50,135 nt of DNA from contig CAKOUU010000012.1 of NCBI GenBank assembly GCA_934120675.1, positions 1 to 50,135 of the forward strand. Direction: 5' to 3'. The position numbers were made by a program, and so were the translations under genes. The notes under the pieces were generated by a model. It saw nothing but the letters and a program-made list of their open reading frames with translations. It was not told the origin of the DNA and searched no databases. This document shows, piece after piece, positions 8,002 through 16,095 of this stretch (positions are counted from its first letter, which is position 1; every line of letters starts with the position of its first letter). Source of the stretch: an uncultured Clostridia bacterium (GTDB lineage Bacteria; Bacillota; Clostridia; TANB77; CAG-508).

Positions 8002-9750
8002 TTACAAACCTATATTCGTTAATCCTAAAATCTGTTTTTTTAAAATATATGTATCTCCTGTATCTAAAGAATTGTCATTATTTATATCTGCAGCCTTTTT
8101 ATAATATTCATTATCAAATTTTTTCATATTTAAAATCACACATTTCAAAATATATGTATCTCCCGTATCAACTACTCCATCCCCATTACAATCGCCTTTT
8201 TTTACAACAGTATACTTATCTTCAACAATAAATCCAGTTGCCATCAAGTCATTACCACCATTTAAATAGCTACCATCAGCCTTAGTTATTTTAGCAGATC
8301 CACCAAAAGCATTCAAAATATCAAAAGCTATTACACTTGGAGTAACCGTAATTATATTATTAGCTTTATCTATTTTTACATTTGCTGTATCATTTCCTGA
8401 ATTGCTATTTCCACCATTGTTATTTTCATTATTATTATTGCCATTATCACTATTACCATTGTTACCATTATCATTAACAGGCACCAAATACAACTTATAT
8501 TGGTTCTCACCATCATATGTCTCTCTTGCAGCATAACCAACAACGCCATTAGACTTTCTAACTTTGTCCCAATAAGTTCCTCCAACCTTTGAAGTTGCCT
8601 TTTCAAGTCTTGTAACAATTTCATCTTTGTATAACCATCCTACAGTCTCTGTTCCATTTGGATTATTTCTAATTCTAAGAGTTTGGTCAACATTGACTTT
8701 AACAACATCAACATCTGTAGAACTTGAACCATTTGTATCAGGCCTACTACAAGCATCACTTGGCATATTTTCATATACTGGTATAATAAATGTATGTGAT
8801 GAAGACATTGCATTTATATTAATATATGTATTTCTTAATGTTGTTCCTTCACTTTGTGCTGCTAAAATATTTTGCATATATTGGTTTGAATACAATCCAT
8901 TAGTTGCTTCAACATCGAATTTTTGTAAATATAAGTTATTTTGGCCTTTATGAATATAATTATTAGCCAAGAAACTTATTCCACCATCAATTGATTTATC
9001 TAAACTTGTCCATCCGTATTTTTTAGCTGTTGCTAAACCATTTAATAATATCTCTTGTGTTGAATTCCCTGATGCACCTCTATTGAATACATTATAATAT
9101 CCTACATATTGGCCATTATAACCATTTCCAGCTGTTAAAACTGTTCCAGTTTTTCCTTGTTCTTGTATAATTCTTGCAACTATATAATATGCATTAACAT
9201 TATTTTTATTTGCCGCATCAACTATACCTTGTTCATGTCCTGCAAGAAATGTTCCATTTACCATTGATTTTACAACATTTACATCAGAACCAGAATTTGT
9301 TAATTCTTCGAATTGGAATATATCAGATGCATTTAGTGAATTTCTTGGATCCATCATATATTTTATACCTTGCTCTGAAACACATCTCCAGCTACCATTA
9401 TCATATGCTCTGTCTCCACATATAGAACAAATCCAAGCTCCTTGATAACTTGAGTTTTTATATACTAAGTTTTTTGGAGAGCCACCATGTCCTACATATT
9501 CATTTGAAATCACTTCATTCCAGTCTAAACCTGTATATAAGATTTTAAATTTCCAATTTGGGTATTTGCTTTGCAATAATTTTATTCTATCTTTTATTCC
9601 CGGATATTTTGAATCATTAATGCCATTTATGTCTGTACTGACACTCTGGTTTACAGCATATGATTCATTATGATTTATAACTGATATTAATATACTTGTG
9701 ATTATTGATAAGATTAAAACAATTGATATAATTCTTCGTATCTTGTCCAT
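8002..9750 (-). CDS. Secreted glucosaminidase-like cell-wall hydrolase with SH3 and dockerin-type repeats
   Basis: 582 residues from the ATG at 9750, which follows GGAGGAG; an earlier in-frame ATG lies on that ribosome site. Domains in order: a signal anchor (residues 5-25); an endo-beta-N-acetylglucosaminidase-like region of about 290 residues with a probable catalytic Glu in RIIQEQG near 195; an SH3-type module near 365-435 (LRIRNNPNGTETVGWL); an Asn/Gly-rich linker; a small beta domain (VTPSVIAFDI); and two dockerin-type calcium repeats at the end (GDCNGDGVVDTGD and ADINNDNSLDTGD). It should cut peptidoglycan glycan strands outside the cell. In this group of bacteria such dockerin-type ends occur on single secreted proteins, so a cellulosome is not implied. 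Confidence 0.85.
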   Translation of the reverse strand: MDKIRRIISIVLILSIITSILISVINHNESYAVNQSVSTDINGINDSKYPGIKDRIKLLQSKYPNWKFKILYTGLDWNEVISNEYVGHGGSPKNLVYKNSSYQGAWICSICGDRAYDNGSWRCVSEQGIKYMMDPRNSLNASDIFQFEELTNSGSDVNVVKSMVNGTFLAGHEQGIVDAANKNNVNAYYIVARIIQEQGKTGTVLTAGNGYNGQYVGYYNVFNRGASGNSTQEILLNGLATAKKYGWTSLDKSIDGGISFLANNYIHKGQNNLYLQKFDVEATNGLYSNQYMQNILAAQSEGTTLRNTYININAMSSSHTFIIPVYENMPSDACSRPDTNGSSSTDVDVVKVNVDQTLRIRNNPNGTETVGWLYKDEIVTRLEKATSKVGGTYWDKVRKSNGVVGYAARETYDGENQYKLYLVPVNDNGNNGNSDNGNNNNENNNGGNSNSGNDTANVKIDKANNIITVTPSVIAFDILNAFGGSAKITKADGSYLNGGNDLMATGFIVEDKYTVVKKGDCNGDGVVDTGDTYILKCVILNMKKFDNEYYKKAADINNDNSLDTGDTYILKKQILGLTNIGL

Positions 9751-9855
9751 TTGTTTCTCCTCCATTTTTATCTATTCGTGTGTTTTTAATTTTTTATGCA
9801 TTTGTTAGTTCTCTTCTTCGTGTTTTTTGTTACTTTTTCCCATTTTTTCGATATA

Positions 9856-9884
9856 ATTATATCATTGTGTACTTTTTTAGTCAA
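9856..9884 (-). promoter_or_regulatory. Promoter of the glucosaminidase/surface-protein operon
   Basis: Minus strand TTGACT (9879-9884), exactly 17 bases, TATAAT (9856-9861). Transcription would start near 9849, about 100 bases before the glucosaminidase start codon. Confidence 0.7.
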
Positions 9885-9998
9885 TGAATTTTCGTAATGT
9901 AATATAAATGTAAAATTCGAACAATTTGTCCACACCGGCAAGTTGTTCAAATTACCTCATAGCTTTATTTATATAATTATTTTCAATTTCTTAAAAAA

Positions 9999-10040
9999 AT
10001 ATAAAGGGCACTCCAAAATAGGATGCCCCTTATATTTTTT
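9999..10040 (-). terminator. Terminator of the lipoprotein gene
   Basis: The hairpin is built from AAATATAAAGGGCA and GGATGCCCCTTATATTT around a short A-rich loop, with T-runs on both sides. It overlaps the end of the lipoprotein reading frame. Confidence 0.7.
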
Positions 10041-10458
10041 AGTCTTCGACAATTTTCTTGTCTACAACTTCTACTTTCCAACTACCTATACTTCCTTTAA
10101 ATACATATGAACCAATTCTAAATTCATCGTCTAATATATCGCCAATCTCAACAGAATAATAATATTCTTCCGAAACTTGAATTGGAATCGTAATTGTATT
10201 CATACAATCTTTCATGTGTTCTTCCAAATCAAGTGAAAAATGTGATTGAGAAATTTCTAACTCAATAACATATGTAATTTCATCTTTTTGAATTAATCCG
10301 TCACGAACTTCTTGTAATCTGTCTACATCTGTTTGAAGTTCATCGATCTCGGTTTGTAATTCACTTCTTTCAGTTTTTAAATCTTCATTATTGCATCCCG
10401 CCAACAAACACATAGTAGTAATAATGAAAATAACTAAAATTAAGCTTTTCCGTTTCAT
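10039..10458 (-). CDS. Small lipoprotein with coiled coil
   Basis: 139 residues. The N-terminus is a lipoprotein signal peptide with lipobox LLAGC at residues 18-22, so the mature protein is anchored to the outer face of the membrane through Cys22. Residues 26-58 form a heptad-like coiled coil (SELQTEIDELQTDVDRLQ), followed by a small beta-rich domain (TYVIELEISQSHFSLDLEEH). AAGGAG precedes the ATG. It has its own promoter (TTGTAT-17-TATAAT) and terminator, so it is transcribed alone. No family with a known function is recognised. Confidence 0.75.
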   Translation of the reverse strand: MKRKSLILVIFIITTMCLLAGCNNEDLKTERSELQTEIDELQTDVDRLQEVRDGLIQKDEITYVIELEISQSHFSLDLEEHMKDCMNTITIPIQVSEEYYYSVEIGDILDDEFRIGSYVFKGSIGSWKVEVVDKKIVED

Positions 10459-10559
10459 AGTTGGTCTCCTTTTCTTTTGGTAATATCATTAAATTATCAA
10501 TGACATTTACTAAAATAGTACATTTTTTATATTTCGCTGTACTCACGAATACTGTATAT

Positions 10560-10588
10560 ATTATACCATATTTTATATATTTATACAA
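10560..10588 (-). promoter_or_regulatory. Promoter of the lipoprotein gene
   Basis: Minus strand TTGTAT (10583-10588), 17 bases, TATAAT (10560-10565), about 100 bases before the lipoprotein start codon. Confidence 0.6.
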
Positions 10589-10662
10589 TTTTTTATCTTC
10601 TGTAATGTAAATGTAAAATTCAAGCAAATCTATCAAAAAAGTTTTTCTCCTATTTCATTTTT

Positions 10663-10835
10663 TTACTGTTTTATTAGATTTTTCTTACTCTCTTTTTCTA
10701 ATTATTTTAAACTCTTTTCAGGTGTGGACAAATCCTCTGGCATAGTTCCGTCCTGCCTCTTCGATTGCTTTTCTAACTATTTTTCCTATTTCGTTATGAG
10801 TTACACATGCTTCTTGCAATATCATCCGCAGTTTC
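10663..10835 (-). pseudogene. Decayed C-terminal remnant of dinD
   Basis: Read on the minus strand, this stretch gives QEACVTHNEIGKIVRKAIEE then AG. After one frame change it continues GTMPEDLSTPEKSLK, stop, LEKESKKNLIKQ, stop. This matches the C-terminal end of DinD proteins, which carry a THxxVGxxVR segment followed by GGTMPEELPTP and IKQLE. The frame change is repaired by removing one C (plus-strand G at 10750), and the internal stop is a CAA-to-TAA change. The missing N-terminal part lies 5.3 kb away at 16151-16676 on the same strand. The intervening DNA is a decayed mobile element, so this is probably one gene split by an insertion. The left limit of recognisable similarity is near 10835. 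Confidence 0.7.
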
Positions 10836-10974
10836 CCCATTGAGAGAACTCTAATAAGGACAAAATTTTTCTTATGGATTTCTTCCAAAATTTTATTGTG
10901 TTAGATAACCATTTAAAGATATAAATTATTTTAGTCTAATTTGTAGTGAAAATCAATTTATGGGGGTTTTAGTT

Positions 10975-11337
10975 ATGGTAGAGATAACTTATCACAAAGA
11001 AGGGGATTATTTTGTTCCTGACTTATATTTAGAAAAGGAAGATTATGAAAAAAATTATATTATTGGAAAGTATGGTCATTTAAGATTAGAGTATTTGAAA
11101 AATTACAAAAAGGCTGAGTATATAATAATGTTTATGAGCAGGACTTTAAGAAAACATATTGTAGAAACTGATAAACAAGCTAAGCAAAGATTTGAACTAC
11201 TTATGGCACAAATGCTAGAAAAAAATCCTATTGACGAAGATTTGAAAAATACTGATCCTTTAAAATGGACTGGACTTATGAATAATTATAAACATTCAGT
11301 AGAAGAAATTATATTTAAAGAATTGATTTATTGTTAG
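10975..11337 (+). CDS. tnpV: TnpV-type transposon protein
   Basis: About 120 residues. The pattern YHKEGDYFVPDL, then IGKYGHLRLEYLK, then KWTGLMNNYKHSVEEII fits the TnpV family carried by Tn4451-like mobilizable transposons of Clostridia. Its molecular role is not established. The start at 10975 follows a GGGGGT run; an ATG at 10960 is possible. It is the left-hand landmark of the mobile region that separates the two parts of dinD. Confidence 0.85.
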   Translation: MVEITYHKEGDYFVPDLYLEKEDYEKNYIIGKYGHLRLEYLKNYKKAEYIIMFMSRTLRKHIVETDKQAKQRFELLMAQMLEKNPIDEDLKNTDPLKWTGLMNNYKHSVEEIIFKELIYC

Positions 11338-11343
11338 AATAAA

Positions 11344-11367
11344 ATGGAGTAGTGTGTGCTACTCCAT
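11344..11367 (+). terminator. Hairpin after tnpV
   Basis: Perfect stem ATGGAGTAG/CTACTCCAT with a 6-base loop, between the convergent ends of tnpV and the asparagine-rich winged-helix-like gene. The T-run is weak in both directions. Confidence 0.5.
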
Positions 11368-11369
11368 AA

Positions 11370-12341
11370 TTAGCCTAATAATTTAATTGCAGTTTGTCCA
11401 AGTAAACTAACAATTTCAGCATAAAACCATCCATGTTTACTTAAATGATTGGATATTTTATTAAAGAATGCTCTTCTTTTATCGATATGGCTAGTTTTTT
11501 CGAAATTTTCAATTATTTCTTTAGTTTCTTCTAATAATTCTAATAACTCTTGTTTTTCATGTTCATCATTACATTTTTCTTCAATTTGTTTTTGAATGCT
11601 TGAAATTGAATTATCTATATTAATATTAGAATTAGTAATATTTCCTGTAAAAACAGTACTATTAGTTGCATTTATGTATGTGGAATTATTGTTTAATGTA
11701 TTTTTATTATATAGTTCTTTTCTTTCAAAATAACTTCTTCCCGCTTGTGTAATAACTGCATCATAAACTGTATCTGATGCCCAAAAGACATTAATTAATC
11801 CATTGTTTTTAAGAGTTCCTATTATTCCTCTATAAATATCTTTTTTATCATTTTCAATTTTTTCTTGTAAAAATTCTGTGATGTTACCATTTTGATTGTC
11901 TATTTTTATTATATCTGCTAATAATTTTTCTTCTTCATTTACTAATATACTGAACAATTCAGTTCGCCTGCCTTTCTTATCAAAATATTCTAAAGCTTCA
12001 GGAGTAAGTGTTACAAACCACTCTCCACCAATAAAAAAATTATAATTTGAAATATAATCACACATTTGTAAAGTTTCCATAGTATCTTTTATGCAAAATC
12101 TCATACGTTCTGGAAATTCATCTGATGATCCATTTACTGAATAATCATTAGTTTGCTTATATTTTTCCAAAAACACACTTAACATATCTTCTGCATTTTG
12201 ACTTAATACATTCATATCATTTTTCTCTTTCTTTCTTTTAATTCTCATTTCTTTTTCGGTAGATTTTATCATTTTATCTATTTGCTTGTTTAATTCTTTT
12301 TCTAGCTTTTTTGTATCAATTTTTATTTTGAAATTAGACAT
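11370..12341 (-). CDS. Unrecognised protein: winged-helix-like core, Asn-rich linker, C-terminal helical domain
   Basis: 323 residues from the ATG at 12341, which has AAAGGAGC in place; an in-frame ATG further up would overlap that site. Residues 5-50 are a Lys-rich coiled coil. Residues 60-210 look like helical, winged-helix-type material (YRGIIGTLKNNGLINVFW and AVITQAGRSYFERK resemble wing and helix segments). Residues 215-250 are an Asn/Ser/Thr-rich beta stretch (NNNSTYINATNSTVFTGN), followed by a helical C-terminal domain with a hydrophobic end (LLGQTAIKLLG). Such Asn-rich strands before a small helical end occur in some phage-resistance and conflict proteins, but I do not recognise a named family. 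It is the last gene of the island's minus-strand set, 105 bases after its neighbour. Confidence 0.6.
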   Translation of the reverse strand: MSNFKIKIDTKKLEKELNKQIDKMIKSTEKEMRIKRKKEKNDMNVLSQNAEDMLSVFLEKYKQTNDYSVNGSSDEFPERMRFCIKDTMETLQMCDYISNYNFFIGGEWFVTLTPEALEYFDKKGRRTELFSILVNEEEKLLADIIKIDNQNGNITEFLQEKIENDKKDIYRGIIGTLKNNGLINVFWASDTVYDAVITQAGRSYFERKELYNKNTLNNNSTYINATNSTVFTGNITNSNINIDNSISSIQKQIEEKCNDEHEKQELLELLEETKEIIENFEKTSHIDKRRAFFNKISNHLSKHGWFYAEIVSLLGQTAIKLLG

Positions 12342-12446
12342 CCAAATGCTCCTTTTACTCATATTAATTTTTTATACACCTTTTCAACTCAGCCACACAA
12401 TCAGATTCAATCATTCTCTTCCATTACTGCTTTACCATTTTTCAAA

Positions 12447-13337
12447 CTAATTTAATGCTCCTGACATAATTCTAAATTTAGGCATATTGTTCCAAAATTC
12501 TTGTAATTTGCTAAAATTTTCATTAGGATTTAGCATTAAGTTTGCTAAATTATCTAATTCTTTATATTCTTCTTCAGATAATTCAAATTTCTTATCTTGT
12601 ATATATTTAGGCATATGTAAGAATATAATTTCATCATTCATTAGTGAATGGAAATCGTAAAATAATCCTCTTATTGAAGCTTTTAGTCCTAGAGTTGGTG
12701 GATCAGAAGAGTATAAAATAGTTTCAGGTCTATATTTATTCTGTCTTATACCTAAATAAGCATTTGCACCAAATAAAAATTTATCATAAGGAATATCATT
12801 CAAATCAAATCCCATTTCATGGTCTGGACAATGCTCATCTGCATCTACTAATCTCCATCTATTTTCTTTTTCATCAAAATATTCTGTAATCCAGTGGTCA
12901 TAACATATTCCATTATAATGTATATATTCAGCAAATCCACTTCTAGCTCTAGCTGGTATTCCCTTAGCTTTTAATATACTTGCTAATAATATAGCTTGAC
13001 TTCTACAAGTAACATGAACTTTGTCTTTTGCTTCTCTTTTTGTAGTATAGTTAGGATTTTTTCTTAATAATTCAGCTATTACACTTTGTGCTGTTGGGAA
13101 AATGTCATCTTCATATTCTAATCTAGTAATTTGAACTTTAGTCATATCTCCCCAAAAACAATCTTTTTTATTTCTGATTTGTTTATCTCTAAAAGCTACT
13201 GGATGGATTATTTGCATTCTTTGTAATATACATAATTGTTCAATATCATCTGGCAAGTTTTTTGCAAAGTCCTTATAATAACCCAAATCTGTAAATTGAC
13301 TTGTTTGCTTATAAAATTCTAATATTTCTTTTTTCAT
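12447..13337 (-). CDS. Transglutaminase-like cysteine protein
   Basis: 296 residues, no signal peptide, so cytosolic. The transglutaminase-like triad is visible: Cys near residue 110 in VTCRSQAILLASILKAKGIP, His near 147 in YDHWITEYFD and Asp near 163 in WRLVDADEH. The helix after the Cys and the ARARSGF strand are typical. The family includes cysteine proteases and amide-bond-forming or breaking enzymes. The target is unknown. It lies 28 bases after a class I glutamine amidotransferase of the gamma-glutamyl hydrolase type, which also acts on glutamyl amide bonds, and in the same transcription unit. Confidence 0.75.
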   Translation of the reverse strand: MKKEILEFYKQTSQFTDLGYYKDFAKNLPDDIEQLCILQRMQIIHPVAFRDKQIRNKKDCFWGDMTKVQITRLEYEDDIFPTAQSVIAELLRKNPNYTTKREAKDKVHVTCRSQAILLASILKAKGIPARARSGFAEYIHYNGICYDHWITEYFDEKENRWRLVDADEHCPDHEMGFDLNDIPYDKFLFGANAYLGIRQNKYRPETILYSSDPPTLGLKASIRGLFYDFHSLMNDEIIFLHMPKYIQDKKFELSEEEYKELDNLANLMLNPNENFSKLQEFWNNMPKFRIMSGALN

Positions 13338-13365
13338 ATATTATACTTTCCTTTCATTATTTTTC

Positions 13366-14052
13366 CTAATATTTGCAAGCCTTTATAAATTCTTCAAAAA
13401 TTCTGTTCATTTTTTCATCCTTTGCATATAAGCTTTCTGGATGAAATCTAACACCGATATAAAATTTTTTATTTTTAGATTCAATAACATCAGGGTAACC
13501 ATCTTCACAAAATGCAACTTTATCAAGACTTGGGCAGTCTTTTATCGTCCTTTTATGTCTAGAATTTACCATTATTTCAGTTGTTTCTACTATGTTATAA
13601 AATTTTGAGTTTTTATCAATTTTGATATTATGCACATATTCATCAAATGACTTATCATGCTTATCAGGGTTATGTATTTTATAGGTTGTTCCGCCAAGAG
13701 CTCTAGCAATATTATTTTGACCTGCACATATTCCTAATATAGGTATATCATTATCATAACAATATTTTGAGATTATACTTTCATAATTATCAGTTTCAAG
13801 ACCACCTTGTAATATAATTCCATTACATAATTTAATTTGTGCAATCAAATTTTCTTTTTCTTCTATTGATAAATTATCTTTCCATTCATCTCCACAATAA
13901 TTAATGCCCGATTCAGTAGGTAAAATTCCAATTGCTATACCTCCATTATCAAATATAGCTTGTTTTATTTCATCTCGTACAAAAGTATCTATTTTATTTG
14001 ATTTATATGTAGCATAGTGTTTTGATACAATGCCAATTATAGGTTTATTCAT
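13366..14052 (-). CDS. Gamma-glutamyl hydrolase / class I glutamine amidotransferase (peptidase C26 type)
   Basis: 228 residues. The class I amidotransferase fold shows the nucleophile in GICAGQNN near Cys109 and the His-Glu pair in VRFHPES near 204. The family's substrate-side motif NSRHKR is near 165. It is closest to the PuuD/gamma-glutamyl-GABA hydrolase branch, which cuts gamma-glutamyl amides. Its ATG overlaps the stop of the BRO-type gene by 8 bases, with GGAGGAAAG inside that gene, so translation is coupled. Standing inside a mobile element and next to a transglutaminase-like gene, a housekeeping role in putrescine breakdown is doubtful. Confidence 0.85.
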   Translation of the reverse strand: MNKPIIGIVSKHYATYKSNKIDTFVRDEIKQAIFDNGGIAIGILPTESGINYCGDEWKDNLSIEEKENLIAQIKLCNGIILQGGLETDNYESIISKYCYDNDIPILGICAGQNNIARALGGTTYKIHNPDKHDKSFDEYVHNIKIDKNSKFYNIVETTEIMVNSRHKRTIKDCPSLDKVAFCEDGYPDVIESKNKKFYIGVRFHPESLYAKDEKMNRIFEEFIKACKY

Positions 14053-14968
14053 TGCTTTCCTCCGTATTATTCTTTTCTTTCAAATTCTTCTTATTTGCAC
14101 TTTTCAATTTTTTTGGTTTGTCTAATTTGTTATCATCTAAATATTTATAGTTTAGTGCATTATTTTTAGTAATGACTGTTTTTCCTAATTTTTCTTCTAA
14201 ATTATCTCTAGCTACTTTTGCAACATTTCCACCCATTTGGGCTATTTTTATATTTTCTTTTAATCCATAGGGTTTATGTTCTTGTGCAAGTTCTCTAGTT
14301 GCAATTTCACCTAGATCAGTTAATGTCACTTCTATATCCGTCATATTATCTCTTAATGACTCTTTTCTAATTCCTTTAAATTCTTTGTATTCTGAAGCTT
14401 TCATACCAGACCATTCTTTATAAATTTCATTTGTAAGTATTCCATATTCAACATTTTTAGTTATGCCTCTTTCTTTCCATACGTCTGTAAGTTTACGTCT
14501 ATCAACAACTCCTGTTAATCTTTGCTTAATCCATTTGTCATCATATCCACGACTTCTATAATAATCAACAGCACGATTAACAGCAAGTTCTGGGTCAAAT
14601 ACTTCATCAATTCTCTCTTTTCCCATTTGAGCAAGCCAAAGTTTAAATGGCTCTGCTTTTGGACTTGGAATTGATTCAATTAATCTCAATATTCCTTGTG
14701 TATCTAATGTATCTGTTAAATAGCTTTTTCCATCTTTTTGAGATTTCATTTTCAGTTGTACGCATTTTGCGTACAACTCACTCTTTTCTTCTTCTGTCAT
14801 TCTTCTTTTTAGCGTATTCCAGTAATTTCTTGGATTATTACTTTCAGTTAAAGCACTAATAATATCAACCACACTAAAATAGTAATCTTCCTTTTCACTA
14901 TCCCAAATACTTCTTATTTCGCTACCTTCGAAAAGATTTGAAATTGTTTCTAATTTATTATTATCCAT
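14045..14968 (-). CDS. BRO-family (phage antirepressor-like) protein
   Basis: 307 residues. The N-terminal BRO domain (residues 15-125) reads IWDSEKEDYYFSVVDIISAL, then NNPRNYWNTLKRRM and the SPKAEPFKLWLAQMG segment typical of this family. The middle (130-250) is the conserved helical region seen in bacterial BRO proteins (RLTGVVDRRKLTDVWKERG). The C-terminus is Lys/Asn-rich and probably disordered. BRO proteins bind DNA and occur in phages, mobile elements and defence islands. It is the first gene of the cargo set, with AAGGAAAGTGA before the ATG, and is translationally coupled to the amidotransferase gene. Confidence 0.85.
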   Translation of the reverse strand: MDNNKLETISNLFEGSEIRSIWDSEKEDYYFSVVDIISALTESNNPRNYWNTLKRRMTEEEKSELYAKCVQLKMKSQKDGKSYLTDTLDTQGILRLIESIPSPKAEPFKLWLAQMGKERIDEVFDPELAVNRAVDYYRSRGYDDKWIKQRLTGVVDRRKLTDVWKERGITKNVEYGILTNEIYKEWSGMKASEYKEFKGIRKESLRDNMTDIEVTLTDLGEIATRELAQEHKPYGLKENIKIAQMGGNVAKVARDNLEEKLGKTVITKNNALNYKYLDDNKLDKPKKLKSANKKNLKEKNNTEESNE

Positions 14969-15180
14969 TTAGGCATCACTTTCCTTTATAAATTTATTAT
15001 TATGCTCAAATTATATCAATTTTCTTCCATTTTTTCAATAAAAATAAACAAATTTTTGTTGACTTTTGCCTAAAATGATGATATATTATGTGTACCATTT
15101 AATATGGTAACTGAAAAATTGAATAATGACACACATAAAAGTTACTTAGCATAATCCATAATTGTTTGGGGTTCCAGTCT

Positions 15181-15215
15181 GGGTTTAACTTGTTCCGATA
15201 CAGTATATAGTGTAT
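15181..15215 (+). other. Possible nick region (oriT-like) of the mobilizable element
   Basis: The sequence ATACAGTATATAGTGTATAG in this interval shares a TATAGTGT core and short inverted arms with MobV-type oriT sites. It lies about 480 bases before a relaxase N-terminal stub. The match is short, so this is only a suggestion. Confidence 0.25.
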
Positions 15216-15243
15216 AGTTGCTAGTTTATAAGTAAAATGATAG

Positions 15244-15353
15244 TAAAATTGTCTAGTAATAGGTAAAGACCGTTTGGATATGTGCAAATATAATTAGTAC
15301 AAAATTTATTGTTACTGATTTTATTTGTCATTCCAAATAGGTCTTTTTGTTAT
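15244..15353. repeat. Long-loop inverted repeat upstream of the relaxase stub
   Basis: AAAGACCGTTTGGA near 15267-15280 is mirrored by TCCAAATAGGTCTTTTT near 15333-15349, around a loop of about 50 bases. It begins the non-coding stretch 14969-15685, which contains no credible gene and is dominated by inverted repeats. Confidence 0.4.
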
Positions 15354-15413
15354 GCAAAAAAGTCTATATAGATATTGCCCTATATTCTTACAACGCATAG
15401 CAAAAGATACTTA

Positions 15414-15636
15414 AAAAATTTTATGCTAGGTAGCTTGATAAAATTTTTCAGTAGTCAAAATAATATTTGAATGAAAATGAAAATATTATTTTGATTTGGC
15501 GAATCCAAACATAAATTATCTATCGCAAGATTAGATAATTTATGAGCCCTCCGCAAGGAGCCAACTGACATCTTTCCAAAACGAAGTTTTGAAAGTGTCA
15601 TAGTGGGTTACATACTTTCTAAATGAAAGTTATGTA
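15414..15636 (+). repeat. Array of six consecutive hairpins
   Basis: Six stems follow one another with little space between: 15414-15448 (11 bp), 15455-15494 (13 bp), 15510-15544 (13 bp), a short CTCC-GCAA-GGAG stem near 15549-15560 with a GNRA tetraloop, 15567-15601 (imperfect, about 11 bp) and 15606-15636 (about 11 bp). The first three long stems are perfect. No protein is encoded here. The position just before a relaxase start suggests an oriT or a structured leader RNA. Confidence 0.65.
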
Positions 15637-15685
15637 ATAGCTCCCTTTGGTCGCTTCTTGCTACCTGCAAGAAAGGATATTTTAT

Positions 15686-15820
15686 ATGGACAAAACAAAC
15701 TATTCAGTAGCTAGAGTAGAAACTTATACTAAAACAAGTATAACTAAAGCTGAACGACACATCGAAAGAAAAAATAAGTCATATTCTAAAAAGAACTTAA
15801 AAGTAAAGTTAAAGAATTAG
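15686..15820 (+). pseudogene. Relaxase (Pre/MobV-like) N-terminal stub
   Basis: 44 residues. YSVARVETYTKTSITKAERH then IERKNKSYS resembles the start of Pre/Mob-type plasmid recombination proteins, which begin with a SxARxxK segment and a HxxR motif. After SYS the protein turns into KKNLKVKLKN and stops. At that point the DNA becomes, in another frame, the C-terminal part of a serine recombinase. The stub follows AAAGGA and a hairpin array. It is too short to work and looks like one side of a deletion scar. Confidence 0.5.
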
Positions 15821-16095
15821 CTAGTATGCTTGATACAACTAAACAACAAGAACTATATTTAACCTCTTTTGTTAGTAAAGTAAAACAATATACTGAAATT
15901 TCAGAACTTACACCAGAAATTATAAATGAATTGATTTCTAAAATATATGTATATCAATCAGAAAAAGTAAATGGTAAACCAACTCAGCAAATAGACATTT
16001 ACTATAACGGAGTTGGAATTATAAATATTCCACTAAATGAATATGAGCTAGAAAATGCTTTTCAAGAAAGTATTAAAAAAATAAAAAGTGCTTAA
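15790..16095 (+). pseudogene. Large serine recombinase, C-terminal remnant
   Basis: The open frame after the stop at 15787-15789 reads KELKSKVKELASMLDTTKQQ and goes on for about 100 residues. It contains VKQYTEISELTPEIINELIS, IYVYQSEKVNGK and QQIDIYYNGVG, which match the C-terminal domain of TndX/TnpX-type large serine recombinases. All catalytic and zinc-binding parts are missing. Together with tnpV it identifies the element as Tn4451-like and no longer able to excise by itself. Confidence 0.75.

Noticed and set aside
8002..8230. Cellulosome component because of dockerin repeats
   Set aside because: No cohesin or scaffoldin gene is visible, and the catalytic part is a peptidoglycan hydrolase; single dockerin-type ends are common in such bacteria.
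10388..10636. Minus-strand open frame of 82 codons upstream of the lipoprotein
   Set aside because: It overlaps the lipoprotein start, has no ribosome site and covers a clear promoter.
15099..15287. Minus-strand open frame of 62 codons
   Set aside because: No ribosome site, no family likeness, and it lies in the inverted-repeat-rich non-coding part of the element.
15414..15636. CRISPR array
   Set aside because: The repeats are hairpins of different sequence, not identical direct repeats with spacers.
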